Under the pieces are notes generated by a model, which was not told where the DNA came from, ran no database searches, and worked only from the letters and a program-made list of their open reading frames with translations. Positions 26,691-35,528 of a stretch of 64,000 nt of DNA are shown here, piece after piece; position 1 is the stretch's first letter, and each line of letters opens with the position of its first letter. The stretch comes from Paraburkholderia sabiae. Its GTDB lineage: Bacteria > Pseudomonadota > Gammaproteobacteria > Burkholderiales > Burkholderiaceae. A program made the translations under genes and the position numbers. The DNA is taken from assembly GCF_030412785.1 (NCBI RefSeq), contig NZ_CP125295.1, positions 6,324,001 through 6,388,000 of the forward strand. Reading direction: 5' to 3'.

Positions 26691-26785
26691 TTTTCGACTC
26701 CCTGATGGAAGCCGCGGCAACGGCTGAAGTTCGAATGCCGCCGTTCGCGTGACGTGTGATCACGCGGCGGCGGCATGGCGCATCG

Positions 26786-28759
26786 TTACTGCAACGGCTG
26801 GATATAACCCAGACGCGCCTTCAGCGATTGCGGACGGCCTTCGAACAACGCCGCATAGTAGACCGTGTTGGACAGCACGTTCTTCACGTAGTCGCGCGTT
26901 TCCTGGAACGGAATCGCTTCCGCGAAAATCGCGCCTTCGACACCGCGCGGCAACGACGCGCGCCAGTTGCGCGGACGACCCGGACCTGCGTTGTAACCTG
27001 CCGTGGCAAGCACCGCCGAGCCGTCGAACTCATTGTAGATCATCGACAGATAGTTCGTGCCGAGCAGGATATTGGTGTTGATGTCGTTCATCTGCGCGCG
27101 CGAGATCGTGCCCAGACCGATCTTCTTCGCGACCAGTTGCGCCGTGCCCGGCATCAGCTGCATCAGCCCGCTCGCACCGACTTCCGAGCGCGCGTTCATG
27201 ATGAAGCGCGACTCCTGACGGATCAGACCATATGCCCATTCGACATCGAGCCCGTTCGACTGCGCATCGCGCTCGACGATATCGCGGAATGGCGACAGGA
27301 AGCGCAGCGAGAAATCATGCTCGGTCTTCGTGCGATCAGCCGTGTTCACCGCGCGGTCATACAGTTCGATACGGCGCGCGTATTCGGCGGCGGCGATCAG
27401 CTGGCGGTCGGTCATGCTGCGCAGCGGCCAGTTCCATTCGCGGTTGCCTTCCAGCCGCAGATTCAGCTGATAGAACTTCTGAGCAAGCGCAAAGCCCGGC
27501 GTGTTGCCCGCCTGCTGCACTTCGGTGTCCGTGACCGTGGTCTTCGGCGGCACGACGATCTTCTGGCCGAGTTCTTCGCCGGCCAGCTGGCCGTAGAAGT
27601 TGTACTGCTGCGCGATCGACTCGAATTCCTGATTGGCCGTCGTCACGTCGCCCGCCTGCTTGAGCGCGCGCGCGTGCCAGTACGTCCACGAAGGCTGGCT
27701 GCGCAGCGAAGGCGGCATCTGTTCGATCGACCAGCGCACCATCGTCCAGTCGCCGGCGAGCAGCGCGACGCGCGTGCGCCATTCGTAAGCCGGCGTGGAC
27801 AGCGGCGCGTTCGCCGACAGCCGGTACCAGTCGACGGCGCCCGGCATCTGCTTCGCAGCGGCCTGATACGCGATTGTGCCCCAGCCGATCGCGCGCTCGG
27901 GCGAGGTCAGCGAAGGCGCGACGGAGCCGAACGTTGCGGCGGCCATTGCGGGATCGTTGCGGGCCATGCGCGTGATCGCGAGCAGCGCGAGCTGATGCGA
28001 TTGCGGATCGGCACCGACACCACGCGCGAGCAGCAGCGGCGGCGTGCTTGCTGCCTGATCGAACAGCGTCGGATCGGGACGGTTGTTGCCGAGCGCGTCG
28101 ACGAGTTTCGCGCCGGTGCTGGTCTGATTCTGTTCGTACGCGAGACGGATCTGCTGCCAGACGTCGTCGGTCGAGAACTGCTGGTTGATCGCGAGCGATG
28201 TGATCAGGTCGACACAACCGTCGCCGTAATTGCGCGGATCGACGAGCAGCGCGCGTGCTGCGTCGGTGACGTTCTCACCTTTCGCCGCACGCGATTCGAG
28301 CGCGTAGCACTTCACCTGCGTGTCGTCGTTCAGGACGAAGCGCGCATATTGCTGATCGAAGTTGCGCCAGTCGTGACGCGCGCCGAGCACGACGAGGTAG
28401 TCGTTGCGCATGCGGTCCGCGATGGCCTGGCCGTCGTAGCGTTGCAGGAACGACAGCACGGGGGCGTCATTCGCGTCGATGCGCGGATGGCCCGAACCGT
28501 CGAACAGTTGCGGCTTCAGCTGGAAATATTCCAGATACGAAGGCGCCGGGTAATCCGGAATCATCGCCGCGAGTTGCGCGGCGCGACCAGCGTCGTTGTT
28601 GCGCGCTGCCTCGCGCAACTGCACGAAAATCTGGTCGTCGTTAGTGAGTTGGGAAAGCTGGAGCGGCTTGACGGCGGAGGCCGTGCTGCACGCGACGAGT
28701 GCCGCCGCGGCGAGCGCCAGACTGGCCGCGCGATATACTCGGAAGAGGCGTTTGGACAT
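26786..28759 (-). CDS. Soluble-type lytic murein transglycosylase, lipoprotein
   Basis: A 657-residue Slt70-like enzyme that cleaves peptidoglycan glycan strands to 1,6-anhydro-muropeptides in the periplasm. The N-terminal signal ends in a lipobox (LAAAALVAC), so it is likely an outer-membrane lipoprotein. A long alpha-superhelical U/L domain (residues about 40-490) precedes the catalytic SLT domain. The catalytic Glu is E516 in LIRQESRF, with the SGLMQLMPGTAQ and AGYNAGPGR motifs. It is divergent from the 5-FCL gene, with only about 30 bases between starts. Confidence 0.92.
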   Translation of the reverse strand: MSKRLFRVYRAASLALAAAALVACSTASAVKPLQLSQLTNDDQIFVQLREAARNNDAGRAAQLAAMIPDYPAPSYLEYFQLKPQLFDGSGHPRIDANDAPVLSFLQRYDGQAIADRMRNDYLVVLGARHDWRNFDQQYARFVLNDDTQVKCYALESRAAKGENVTDAARALLVDPRNYGDGCVDLITSLAINQQFSTDDVWQQIRLAYEQNQTSTGAKLVDALGNNRPDPTLFDQAASTPPLLLARGVGADPQSHQLALLAITRMARNDPAMAAATFGSVAPSLTSPERAIGWGTIAYQAAAKQMPGAVDWYRLSANAPLSTPAYEWRTRVALLAGDWTMVRWSIEQMPPSLRSQPSWTYWHARALKQAGDVTTANQEFESIAQQYNFYGQLAGEELGQKIVVPPKTTVTDTEVQQAGNTPGFALAQKFYQLNLRLEGNREWNWPLRSMTDRQLIAAAEYARRIELYDRAVNTADRTKTEHDFSLRFLSPFRDIVERDAQSNGLDVEWAYGLIRQESRFIMNARSEVGASGLMQLMPGTAQLVAKKIGLGTISRAQMNDINTNILLGTNYLSMIYNEFDGSAVLATAGYNAGPGRPRNWRASLPRGVEGAIFAEAIPFQETRDYVKNVLSNTVYYAALFEGRPQSLKARLGYIQPLQ

Positions 28760-28790
28760 CGTTATTTCTAGAGCGTTTCTGGAGCGCGAA

Positions 28791-29396
28791 TTGAACTCAA
28801 GCATAGCATGCAACCCCGCGGCGAAATCGAAAAAGGAACTGCGCGCAACACTGCTGGAAGCACGTCTGCATGCGGCTCGCGAGGCAGCGAACAACGATGC
28901 GCTGAGCCGTCGCGTGCTGGATGCGTTAACGGTCTATGCGCCCGCAAGTGTAGGGTTGTACTGGCCTTTATCTGGTGAGTTCGATATTCGCGATGCGATA
29001 GGCGTGTGGTTATCGGGCGATGTTTTGCGGCGCGCTGCTTTGCCTGTTATCACGGGTCGCGGTGAACCGCTCGAGTTTCATGTCTGGACGCCTGATATGA
29101 CGATGCAGGTCGGCGAGCATCGGATTCATGAGCCGACTTCCGGTGAGGTCATCGTGCCGGATCTTTTGTTCGTGCCGTGCGTGGGGTTTGATGCTGATGG
29201 GTATCGGCTTGGATATGGTGGCGGATACTACGACCGCACTTTATCCCGGTTTCGCGCTGGCGGCGGCAAGGTGCCGGTTACCGTCGGTGTTGCGTATGAA
29301 GCGTGTCGTACAGATGCGCTTTTGCGTGAAGCGCATGATATTCCGCTCGATGCTGTGATTACCGATGTTCGGTGGTATCCCGAGCGGGCTTGCTGA
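28791..29396 (+). CDS. 5-formyltetrahydrofolate cyclo-ligase
   Basis: A 201-residue enzyme converting 5-formyl-THF to 5,10-methenyl-THF with ATP. The N-terminal KSKKELRATLLEARLHA and the C-terminal ATP-site GYRLGYGGGYYDRTLSRF are diagnostic. The start is a TTG (MNSSIACNPAAK...) with GGAG six bases upstream; no in-frame ATG exists at a suitable place. AT content rises toward the 3' end compared with neighbours. Confidence 0.9.
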   Translation: MNSSIACNPAAKSKKELRATLLEARLHAAREAANNDALSRRVLDALTVYAPASVGLYWPLSGEFDIRDAIGVWLSGDVLRRAALPVITGRGEPLEFHVWTPDMTMQVGEHRIHEPTSGEVIVPDLLFVPCVGFDADGYRLGYGGGYYDRTLSRFRAGGGKVPVTVGVAYEACRTDALLREAHDIPLDAVITDVRWYPERAC

Positions 29397-29406
29397 TTTT
29401 TTTCTC

Positions 29407-29522
29407 GCTGGCATCCGCGGGTTCGTATCGGTTTGCTAGCGTTGCCCCTGTGCGGGGCAACGCATGAAGCACCGATATGAAAACGCGGATGCCAGCAAAA
29501 CCAAAACCAAAACCAAAAAACC
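29407..29522. repeat. Branched palindromic element with AAAACC repeat
   Basis: Outer arms GCTGGCATCCGCG (29407-29419) and CGCGGATGCCAGC (29484-29496) are perfectly complementary over 13 bases. Inside are GTATCGGT/ACCGATAT (one mismatch) and a perfect ten-base hairpin GCGTTGCCCC/GGGGCAACGC (29439-29448, 29454-29463). Immediately after the outer arm, AAAACC is repeated about four times (29497-29522). The whole could fold as one long interrupted rod. It looks like a REP/MITE-type intergenic element, and may double as terminator for the cyclo-ligase or the regulator gene. Confidence 0.65.
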
Positions 29523-29552
29523 TGAACAGCGACTAGCGTCGCAAACAAACAC

Positions 29553-30065
29553 CTACAAAGAAGCAGCGGCCCGCGCAGCGGTGTCATAAATCCCAGAGGC
29601 GTTCCGCATCAGTTGCGCGGCCTCCCCAATCTGCTCATTAGTAAGCCCACTCTCTTTCAAAGTAGCGATGAGGCAACTCTCGCGCACCTCCCGATACTTC
29701 ATACACAGATCGCGCCCCGCCTGCGTCGCGGAAAAGAACACTTCCTTGCCGGTCTTTTCGCTTTTTACATACCCTCTAGCTACGAGCTTCTTGAGCGCAT
29801 ACGTCGCGACGTGCGTGTCCTCTATGTTCAGCACGAAGCAAATATCGGCAATCTTCTTGCGTCGCTCACGATGACTCACATGATGCAGCAGCGATACCTC
29901 AATCGCCGTCATGTCCTTGTCCCCGGCCGCCGCCATGCAACGGACCATCCAGCGGTTGAACGCGTTGCTCGCCATGATCAGTCCATATTCCAGTTCGGAC
30001 AATTCCGCGCTGAACTCAGAAACAAGATGTTCCGATGAGACGATTTTGGTCGGATGACGCGCCAT
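29553..30065 (-). CDS. Winged-helix (MarR-like) transcriptional regulator
   Basis: A 170-residue DNA-binding protein. A winged helix is visible at about residues 50-115: MTAIEVSLLHHVSHRERRKKIADICFVLNI, then EDTHVATYALKKLVARGYVKSEKTGKEVFFSATQAG. Helical segments at both ends would form the dimer interface as in MarR proteins. It is divergent from the pxp operon, its likely target. Paired TTATTGA repeats in the spacer are candidate operator elements. Confidence 0.82.
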   Translation of the reverse strand: MARHPTKIVSSEHLVSEFSAELSELEYGLIMASNAFNRWMVRCMAAAGDKDMTAIEVSLLHHVSHRERRKKIADICFVLNIEDTHVATYALKKLVARGYVKSEKTGKEVFFSATQAGRDLCMKYREVRESCLIATLKESGLTNEQIGEAAQLMRNASGIYDTAARAAASL

Positions 30066-30145
30066 GATGGTTTTTCTTAGGTAAGCGTGATGGTTGTCCG
30101 AAGTGTACGACTTCCATCCGACGCGGGCGAGCCTGGGGACATCGC

Positions 30146-30174
30146 TTATTGATAAATTGTCGATATTTTATTGA
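30146..30174. promoter_or_regulatory. Direct-repeat candidate operator for pxp operon
   Basis: TTATTGA occurs at 30146-30152 and again at 30168-30174, 22 bases apart (two helical turns), inside an A/T-rich block. It sits between the divergent regulator and pxpB genes. The role is inferred from position only. Confidence 0.35.
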
Positions 30175-30265
30175 GAATGTACGCTATCGCGAGATTGTGG
30201 CCGATCCATCGTCAGATGAGCGTCCTCTTTTCGCACCAACCCAGGAACGATGACTCCAACCCGCG

Positions 30266-30919
30266 ATGACTGAAGCTCGCATCTTCCCGCTCGGCGACAC
30301 CGCCCTCGTCTGCGAGGCGCCGCCGCCCGCCACGCTCGATTGCCAGCGCCGCGTCTGGTCGGCCGCGCAGGCCGCGCGCGACTGGCCGCACGTGCTCGAA
30401 GTCGTGCCCGGCATGAACAACCTGACCGTGATCTTCGACCCGCTCGAAGCCGATCCCGACGATCTGTCGGCAAGGCTCAAGGCCGCCTGGGACGCGGCAA
30501 GCGCCGCATCCGCCGAAGGTCGCGAAGTCGAGATTCCCGTGCAGTACGGCGGCGAGTACGGCCCGGATCTGAAGGCAGTCGCCGATCACACCGGCCTTTC
30601 CGTGAAGGAAGTCGTCGAACGACATGCGGGCGGCCATTACGTCGTGTTCTTTCTCGGCTTCCAGCCAGGCTTCGCGTACATGGGTGGGCTCGAAGAAGCC
30701 CTGCACGCGCCGCGCCGCAGCGAGCCGCGACTCGAAGTGCCCGCGGGCTCGGTCGGCATCGGCGGCGCGCAGACGGGTATCTATCCGGCGACGTCGCCGG
30801 GCGGCTGGCAGCTGATCGGCCGCACCGCACAGAAGCTCTTCGATCCGTCGAGCAATCCGCCCACTCTCCTGCAACCGGGCGATCGCGTCCGCTTCACCAT
30901 CGCGGGGCTGCACGCATGA
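30266..30919 (+). CDS. pxpB: 5-oxoprolinase subunit B
   Basis: A 217-residue KipI-like subunit of the prokaryotic ATP-dependent 5-oxoprolinase PxpABC, which opens pyroglutamate to glutamate. Family marks are ARIFPLGDTALVCEA at the N terminus, VVPGMNNLTVIFDP, and VVFFLGFQPGFAYMGGL ... RLEVPAGSVGIGGAQTGIYPATSPGGWQLIGRT. Its stop overlaps the pxpC start as ATGA. A short open frame with its own AGGA site (30249-30272) runs into the pxpB start. Confidence 0.93.
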   Translation: MTEARIFPLGDTALVCEAPPPATLDCQRRVWSAAQAARDWPHVLEVVPGMNNLTVIFDPLEADPDDLSARLKAAWDAASAASAEGREVEIPVQYGGEYGPDLKAVADHTGLSVKEVVERHAGGHYVVFFLGFQPGFAYMGGLEEALHAPRRSEPRLEVPAGSVGIGGAQTGIYPATSPGGWQLIGRTAQKLFDPSSNPPTLLQPGDRVRFTIAGLHA

Positions 30920-31968
30920 TCGACGTGATACGCGCGGGTCTTCTGACCACGATCCAGGATCTCGGCCGGCATGGCTTCCGGCATCTCGGCGTCGCGATGT
31001 GCGGCGCCCTCGACCGGCTGTCGCTCGAAGTCGGCAACCGGCTGGTCGGCAACCGGCCCGACGCCGCCGGACTCGAAATCACCTTCGGTCCGACCGTGCT
31101 GCGCTTCCCGCGCGCGACGCGCGTCGCGATCACGGGCACCGACTTCGGCGCGACGCTCGACGGCAAGCCCGTCTATTCGTACTGGAGCCTGCCCGTGAAG
31201 GCCGGCCAGGAACTGACGCTGAACGCGGCGAAACGCGGGATGCGCGGCTACGTGTGCATCGCGGGCGGCATCGACGTGCTGCCGATGCTCGGCTCGCGCA
31301 GTACCGATCTGCAAGCGGGTTTCGGCGGACTTGGCGGCCGCGCGCTGCGCGACGGCGACCGGCTGCCCATCGCCGCGCCGCGCGCTGGCGTGGGCTCTGG
31401 GTTTTCGCCCGACGCGCCCGAGTTCGGCGTGAAAGCGCCCGCGTGGTGCAAGTTCGTGCTGGTCGAGGAACCGGTGCGGCGCGGCCGTCATCCGTCGGGC
31501 GTCGCGTGGGCGCCGCCCATTCGCGTACTGACGGGCCCCGAGTACGACAGCTTCACGCCCGACGCGCAGCAAGCCTTCTGGAACGACGAATGGCTCGTCA
31601 CGCCGAACAGCAACCGCATGGGCTACCGGCTGTCGGGCACGGAACTGAAGCGCACGCACAAGGCGGATCTGCTGTCGCACGCGGTGATGCCCGGCACGAT
31701 CCAGGTGCCGCCGAACGGCCAGCCGATCATCCTGATGAGCGACGCGCAAACCACGGGCGGCTATCCGAAGATCGGCGCCGTGATTCACGCGGATTTGTGG
31801 AAGCTCGCGCAGGTGCGCCTGAACGGCGCGGTGCGCTTCATTCCGACCACGCCCTACGAGGCGCGTCAGGCGTTGATCGAAGAACGCAAATACTTGCGGC
31901 AGATCGACGCCGCCATCGGCATGCATGAAGAACGCTGCGCGCGCCTTGCCGCGCCCGCAGCGGTGTAA
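30916..31968 (+). CDS. pxpC: 5-oxoprolinase subunit C
   Basis: A 350-residue KipA-like subunit with a biotin-dependent-carboxyltransferase-type fold, partner of PxpB. Clear marks are IDVIRAGLLTTIQDLGRHGFRHLGVAMCGALD at the N terminus, then GYVCIAGGIDVLPMLGSRSTDL, and VTPNSNRMGYRLSG and IILMSDAQTTGGYPKIGAVI. It is translationally coupled to pxpB by the 4-bp overlap and followed by pxpA after 16 bases. Confidence 0.94.
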   Translation: MIDVIRAGLLTTIQDLGRHGFRHLGVAMCGALDRLSLEVGNRLVGNRPDAAGLEITFGPTVLRFPRATRVAITGTDFGATLDGKPVYSYWSLPVKAGQELTLNAAKRGMRGYVCIAGGIDVLPMLGSRSTDLQAGFGGLGGRALRDGDRLPIAAPRAGVGSGFSPDAPEFGVKAPAWCKFVLVEEPVRRGRHPSGVAWAPPIRVLTGPEYDSFTPDAQQAFWNDEWLVTPNSNRMGYRLSGTELKRTHKADLLSHAVMPGTIQVPPNGQPIILMSDAQTTGGYPKIGAVIHADLWKLAQVRLNGAVRFIPTTPYEARQALIEERKYLRQIDAAIGMHEERCARLAAPAAV

Positions 31969-31984
31969 GACCTAAGAGGACATC

Positions 31985-32737
31985 ATGGAAATCGACTTGA
32001 ACGCCGATCTCGGCGAAGGATGCGGCTCCGACGAGGCGCTGCTCGATCTCGTCAGCTCGGCGAACATCGCCTGCGGCTGGCATGCGGGCGGACCGAACGC
32101 GATGCGCGAATGCGTGCGCTGGGCGGTGCAGAAAGGCGTGTCGATCGGCGCGCATCCGAGCTTCAACGACCCGGAAAACTTCGGCCGCAAGGAAATGGAT
32201 CTGCCCGCAGGCGAGATCTACGCTGGCGTGCTGTATCAGCTGGGCGCGCTGTCGGCGATCGCGCAGGCGGAAGGCGGCCGGATCGCGCACGTGAAACCGC
32301 ATGGCGCGCTCTACAACCAGGCCGCGCGCGATCCGCAGATCGCCGATGCGATCGTCTCCGCCGTGCATGACTTCGATCCGTCCGTGGCCGTGTTCGCGCT
32401 CGCCAACAGCGGACTGGTGACGGCGGCGCGCAACGTCGGCCTCGTCGCAATCGAGGAAGTGTTCGCCGATCGCGGCTATCGCGCGGACGGTTCGCTCGTG
32501 CCGCGCAAGGAGCCGGGCGCGCTGCTCGAAGACGAAGACGAAGTGCTCGCGCGCACGCTGACGATGGTGCGCGAGCAGCGCGTGCAGGCCGTGAGCGGCG
32601 AATGGGTGCCGCTCAACGCGCAGACGATCTGCCTGCACGGCGACGGCCCGCATGCGCTCGCGTTCGCGCAGCGCATTCGCAACGCGCTCGAAGCTGCAGG
32701 AATCGCTGTGCACGCAGCCAACGCAGCGCGCGTCTGA
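31985..32737 (+). CDS. pxpA: 5-oxoprolinase subunit A (LamB/YcsF family)
   Basis: A 250-residue subunit of the PxpABC 5-oxoprolinase. The N-terminal signature [20 protein letters not shown] followed by [14 protein letters not shown], plus [16 protein letters not shown] and [11 protein letters not shown], are diagnostic of the LamB/YcsF family. An AGGAC site precedes ATG. It completes the three-subunit enzyme in one operon. Confidence 0.95.
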   Translation: MEIDLNADLGEGCGSDEALLDLVSSANIACGWHAGGPNAMRECVRWAVQKGVSIGAHPSFNDPENFGRKEMDLPAGEIYAGVLYQLGALSAIAQAEGGRIAHVKPHGALYNQAARDPQIADAIVSAVHDFDPSVAVFALANSGLVTAARNVGLVAIEEVFADRGYRADGSLVPRKEPGALLEDEDEVLARTLTMVREQRVQAVSGEWVPLNAQTICLHGDGPHALAFAQRIRNALEAAGIAVHAANAARV

Positions 32738-32764
32738 TTCGCGGACCCGCTCAGACAGCAGTCG

Positions 32765-32790
32765 ACGCCCCGCTTTTTGCGGGGCGTTTG
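32765..32790 (+). terminator. Hairpin after pxpA
   Basis: A 9-bp perfect stem ACGCCCCGC/GCGGGGCGT (32765-32773, 32779-32787) with a T5 loop, followed by only TTG. It lies between pxpA and the DUF969 gene and may cause partial termination or mark an mRNA processing point. Confidence 0.5.
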
Positions 32791-33002
32791 CCAAAAGCAA
32801 CAGCAGGCGTTGCCAATGGCTTTTTGATGCATCACAAGTTCGGCAGTACCCAGCAGCACTGGCAGCACCACAGGGAAGTACACGAGGCGGCCACAGAAGC
32901 CGCACGCAACGAGGGCAACCGGGCCGACACGCATCGCCCGGCTTCATTACAGTTCGCCGCCACGAGCGGTGTCCCAATGCAGGACCACCTCTGGAGATCT
33001 AG

Positions 33003-33758
33003 ATGCAGTCAACCGTCAACCTATGGCCGCTCATTGGAGTCGCGGTCATCATCGTCGGGTTTGTGTTGCGCTTCAACCCGATGCTGATCGTGGCCGCCGC
33101 CGCCGTCATCACCGCCATCGCCGCGCATTTTCCGCCCGACAAGATCCTCGCCGCGATCGGCAGCGGCTTCATCAAGACACGCAACATTCCTCTCATCATC
33201 CTGCTGCCGCTCGCGGTGATCGGCCTGCTCGAACGGCACGGGCTGCGCGAGCGCGCGCAGACGTGGATCGCGAGCATCAAGGCCGCGACGGCGGGCCGTC
33301 TGCTGATCGTCTATCTGCTCGTGCGCGAGCTGACGGCGGCCGTCGGTCTGACGGGTCTGGGCGGTCATCCGCAGATGGTGCGTCCGCTGATCGCGCCGAT
33401 GGCGGAAGGCGCGACGGAAACACGCTTCGGCAAGCTCAGCGACGCCGTGCGCTACAAGCTGCGCGCGTTCTCGGCGGCGACCGACAACGTCGGCCTGTTC
33501 TTCGGCGAGGACATCTTCGTCGCGTTCGGCGCGATCGTGCTGATGGTCACGTTCCTGAAGGAAGCGGGCATCACCGTCGAGCCGATGCACGTCGCCGTGT
33601 GGGGCATTCCGACGGCCATCTGCGCGTTCCTGATTCACGGCTTCCGGCTCTGGCTGCTGGATCGCAGGCTCGAACGTGAATTGCGCGGCAACGCGGGCTC
33701 ACAGAGCGCAGCCGCTTCGACAATCGGCAACAAGACCGCGACGGGAGACCAGGCATGA
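33003..33758 (+). CDS. DUF969 membrane protein
   Basis: A 251-residue inner-membrane protein of family DUF969. Hydrophobic segments include NLWPLIGVAVIIVGFVLRFNPMLIVAAAAVITAI, NIPLIILLPLAVIGLLE and FVAFGAIVLMVTFLKEAG; the family core RELTAAVGLTGLGGHPQMVRPLIAPMAEGA is intact. A GGAGA site precedes ATG. It overlaps DUF979 by ATGA, so the two are made together. The pair resembles ion- or organic-acid-type permeases, and its position after pxpBCA suggests 5-oxoproline uptake, an inference. Confidence 0.87.
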   Translation: MQSTVNLWPLIGVAVIIVGFVLRFNPMLIVAAAAVITAIAAHFPPDKILAAIGSGFIKTRNIPLIILLPLAVIGLLERHGLRERAQTWIASIKAATAGRLLIVYLLVRELTAAVGLTGLGGHPQMVRPLIAPMAEGATETRFGKLSDAVRYKLRAFSAATDNVGLFFGEDIFVAFGAIVLMVTFLKEAGITVEPMHVAVWGIPTAICAFLIHGFRLWLLDRRLERELRGNAGSQSAAASTIGNKTATGDQA

Positions 33759-34711
33759 CACTCACCATCAACTATCTGTTCTGGCTGCTCGGTATCGTGC
33801 TGCTGGTGATCGGCGGCATGATCGTCACCGATCGCGACCATCCGCGCCGTTTCACGGCGGGCGGTTTCTGGATCATCTACGCGCTGATCTTCCTGGTCGG
33901 CGACAAACTGCCCGTCGAACTGGTCGGCGCGCTCGTCATCGTGATGGCGCTGATCGCGGGCTTCGGCGGCGTAACGGCGGCGAAACCGAAGGTGCTGTCG
34001 GAAGCGGCGCGCAAGGCGAGCGCCGAGCGCCTGCGCAACAAGCTCTTCGTCCCCGCGCTGACGATTCCCGTCGTCACGGTGATCATCACGCTGACGGCGA
34101 GCCATCTGGTGTTCGGCGGCACGCCGCTGATCGAGCAGAAGAACGTCACGCTGATCGGCTTCGGCATCGGCTGCGTGATCGCGCTGGCGTTCGCCTGCGT
34201 GATGACGCGCGACACCGTCGGCCAGTCGATGAAGGAAGCGCGCCGTCTCGTCGATGCGCTGTCGTGGGCCGCCGTCTTGCCGCAGATGCTCGGCATGCTC
34301 GGCCTCGTGTTCTCGGACGCGGGCGTAGGCAAGGCGGTCGCGCACGTGACCACCGCCTACATCAGCCTCGACTACCGGTTGATCGCCGTGGCTGTGTACT
34401 GCATCGGCATGGCGCTCTTCACGATGGTGATGGGCAACGGCTTCGCGGCCTTCCCGGTGATGACGGGCGGCGTCGGCGTGCCGATCCTCGTCAACGTGTT
34501 TCACGGCAACCCGGCGGTGATGGTCGCGATCGGCATGTTCTCCGGCTACTGCGGCACGCTGATGACGCCGATGGCCGCGAACTTCAACATGGTGCCCGCC
34601 GCGCTGCTCGAACTGCCCGACAAGAACGCGGTGATCAAGGTGCAGATTCCGACGGCACTGACGCTGCTCGTCGTGAACATCTTCCTGCTCAACTTCCTGA
34701 TGTTCCTGTAG
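33755..34711 (+). CDS. DUF979 membrane protein
   Basis: A 318-residue polytopic inner-membrane protein of family DUF979, with about nine hydrophobic segments. These start LTINYLFWLLGIVLLVIGGMIVTDRDHPRRFTAG and end ALTLLVVNIFLLNFLMFL. A conserved loop GNGFAAFPVMTGGVGVPILVNVFHGNPAVMVAIGMFSGYCGTLMTPMAANFN is present. It always travels with DUF969 in genomes I know of, consistent with a two-part transporter. No pyrrolidone-carboxylate peptidase gene follows, unlike some related loci. Confidence 0.87.
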   Translation: MTLTINYLFWLLGIVLLVIGGMIVTDRDHPRRFTAGGFWIIYALIFLVGDKLPVELVGALVIVMALIAGFGGVTAAKPKVLSEAARKASAERLRNKLFVPALTIPVVTVIITLTASHLVFGGTPLIEQKNVTLIGFGIGCVIALAFACVMTRDTVGQSMKEARRLVDALSWAAVLPQMLGMLGLVFSDAGVGKAVAHVTTAYISLDYRLIAVAVYCIGMALFTMVMGNGFAAFPVMTGGVGVPILVNVFHGNPAVMVAIGMFSGYCGTLMTPMAANFNMVPAALLELPDKNAVIKVQIPTALTLLVVNIFLLNFLMFL

Positions 34712-34771
34712 GGAGTTCGCCTCTGCGGACGGTTCGCGAGAGCCTATTTTCGGGATTCGCGATCCGTCCGT

Positions 34772-34804
34772 GCGCCGCCTCTCGAAAGGCGTGCGGCGCT
34801 TTTT
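34772..34804 (+). terminator. Rho-independent terminator of the pxp operon
   Basis: GCGCCGC (34772-34778) pairs with GCGGCGC (34793-34799), with further pairing inside (GCCT/AGGC around a two-base bulge). TTTTT follows. It closes the pxpB-DUF979 transcript. Confidence 0.7.
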
Positions 34805-34925
34805 AGGATGCATCTGATAGTTTGGCCGAAGCCCCGGACCTAACCTGTGACTGTCACATCGTTCACAGGGTCCGGCGCTCAGAAGGTCGCGCGCCGGCTC
34901 TTTCGAGAGTCTGGAGAGCATCGTC

Positions 34926-35528
34926 ATGCAAGCGCATCCCGCAGCCGCGTCAGTTTCCCCCGCCGTTCACATCGTCCCCGTCACGCTCGCGTTCGCGCTC
35001 GAAGCGCATCGCGCGTGCCGTTTCATCGAAGCCGAATCGCTGTATCGCGAAGCACTCGACATCAGCCCCTGCCATCCGCTTGCGCTGCACTGCTTCGGCG
35101 TGCTGAAGCATCAGCGCGGCCATCACGCGGAAGCGCTCGACTATATCGACCGCTCGCTCGAACTCGAGCCGGACAGCGCGGAATGCTGGAACGATCGCGG
35201 ATTCATCGCGGACGCGCTCGGCGACAAGGCGCTGGCCTTGCGTTGCTACCGCGTGTCGCTGGCGCTCGATCCGCATTCACCCGATGCACACAACAACATC
35301 GCCGTTGCGCTCGAAGCGCGAGGCGAGGTCGACGAAGCAGTGCATCACTATCGCGAGGCGTTGAAGATCGACCCGACGCTCGCCGACGTGCATCTGAATC
35401 TCGGCTCGGCGCTCGACCGCCTGATGCAGTTCGACGACGCTGACGAGCACTATCGCGCGCTGCTGTCGCTGAATGCGCGGACGGTCAATGTCTGTCTGAA
35501 GATGAACGGCTTGCAGCCGCGTCAATAA
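34926..35528 (+). CDS. Tetratricopeptide repeat protein
   Basis: A 200-residue cytoplasmic protein made almost entirely of TPR helices. At least four repeats are visible from residue 20: AHRACRFIEAESLYREALDISP, KHQRGHHAEALDYIDRSLELEP, GDKALALRCYRVSLALDP and GEVDEAVHHYREALKIDP. TPRs mediate protein-protein contacts; the partner is unknown. There is no signal peptide. GGAGAG lies upstream of ATG. Its stop falls seven bases inside the TraB-type gene's 3' end. Confidence 0.88.
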   Translation: MQAHPAAASVSPAVHIVPVTLAFALEAHRACRFIEAESLYREALDISPCHPLALHCFGVLKHQRGHHAEALDYIDRSLELEPDSAECWNDRGFIADALGDKALALRCYRVSLALDPHSPDAHNNIAVALEARGEVDEAVHHYREALKIDPTLADVHLNLGSALDRLMQFDDADEHYRALLSLNARTVNVCLKMNGLQPRQ

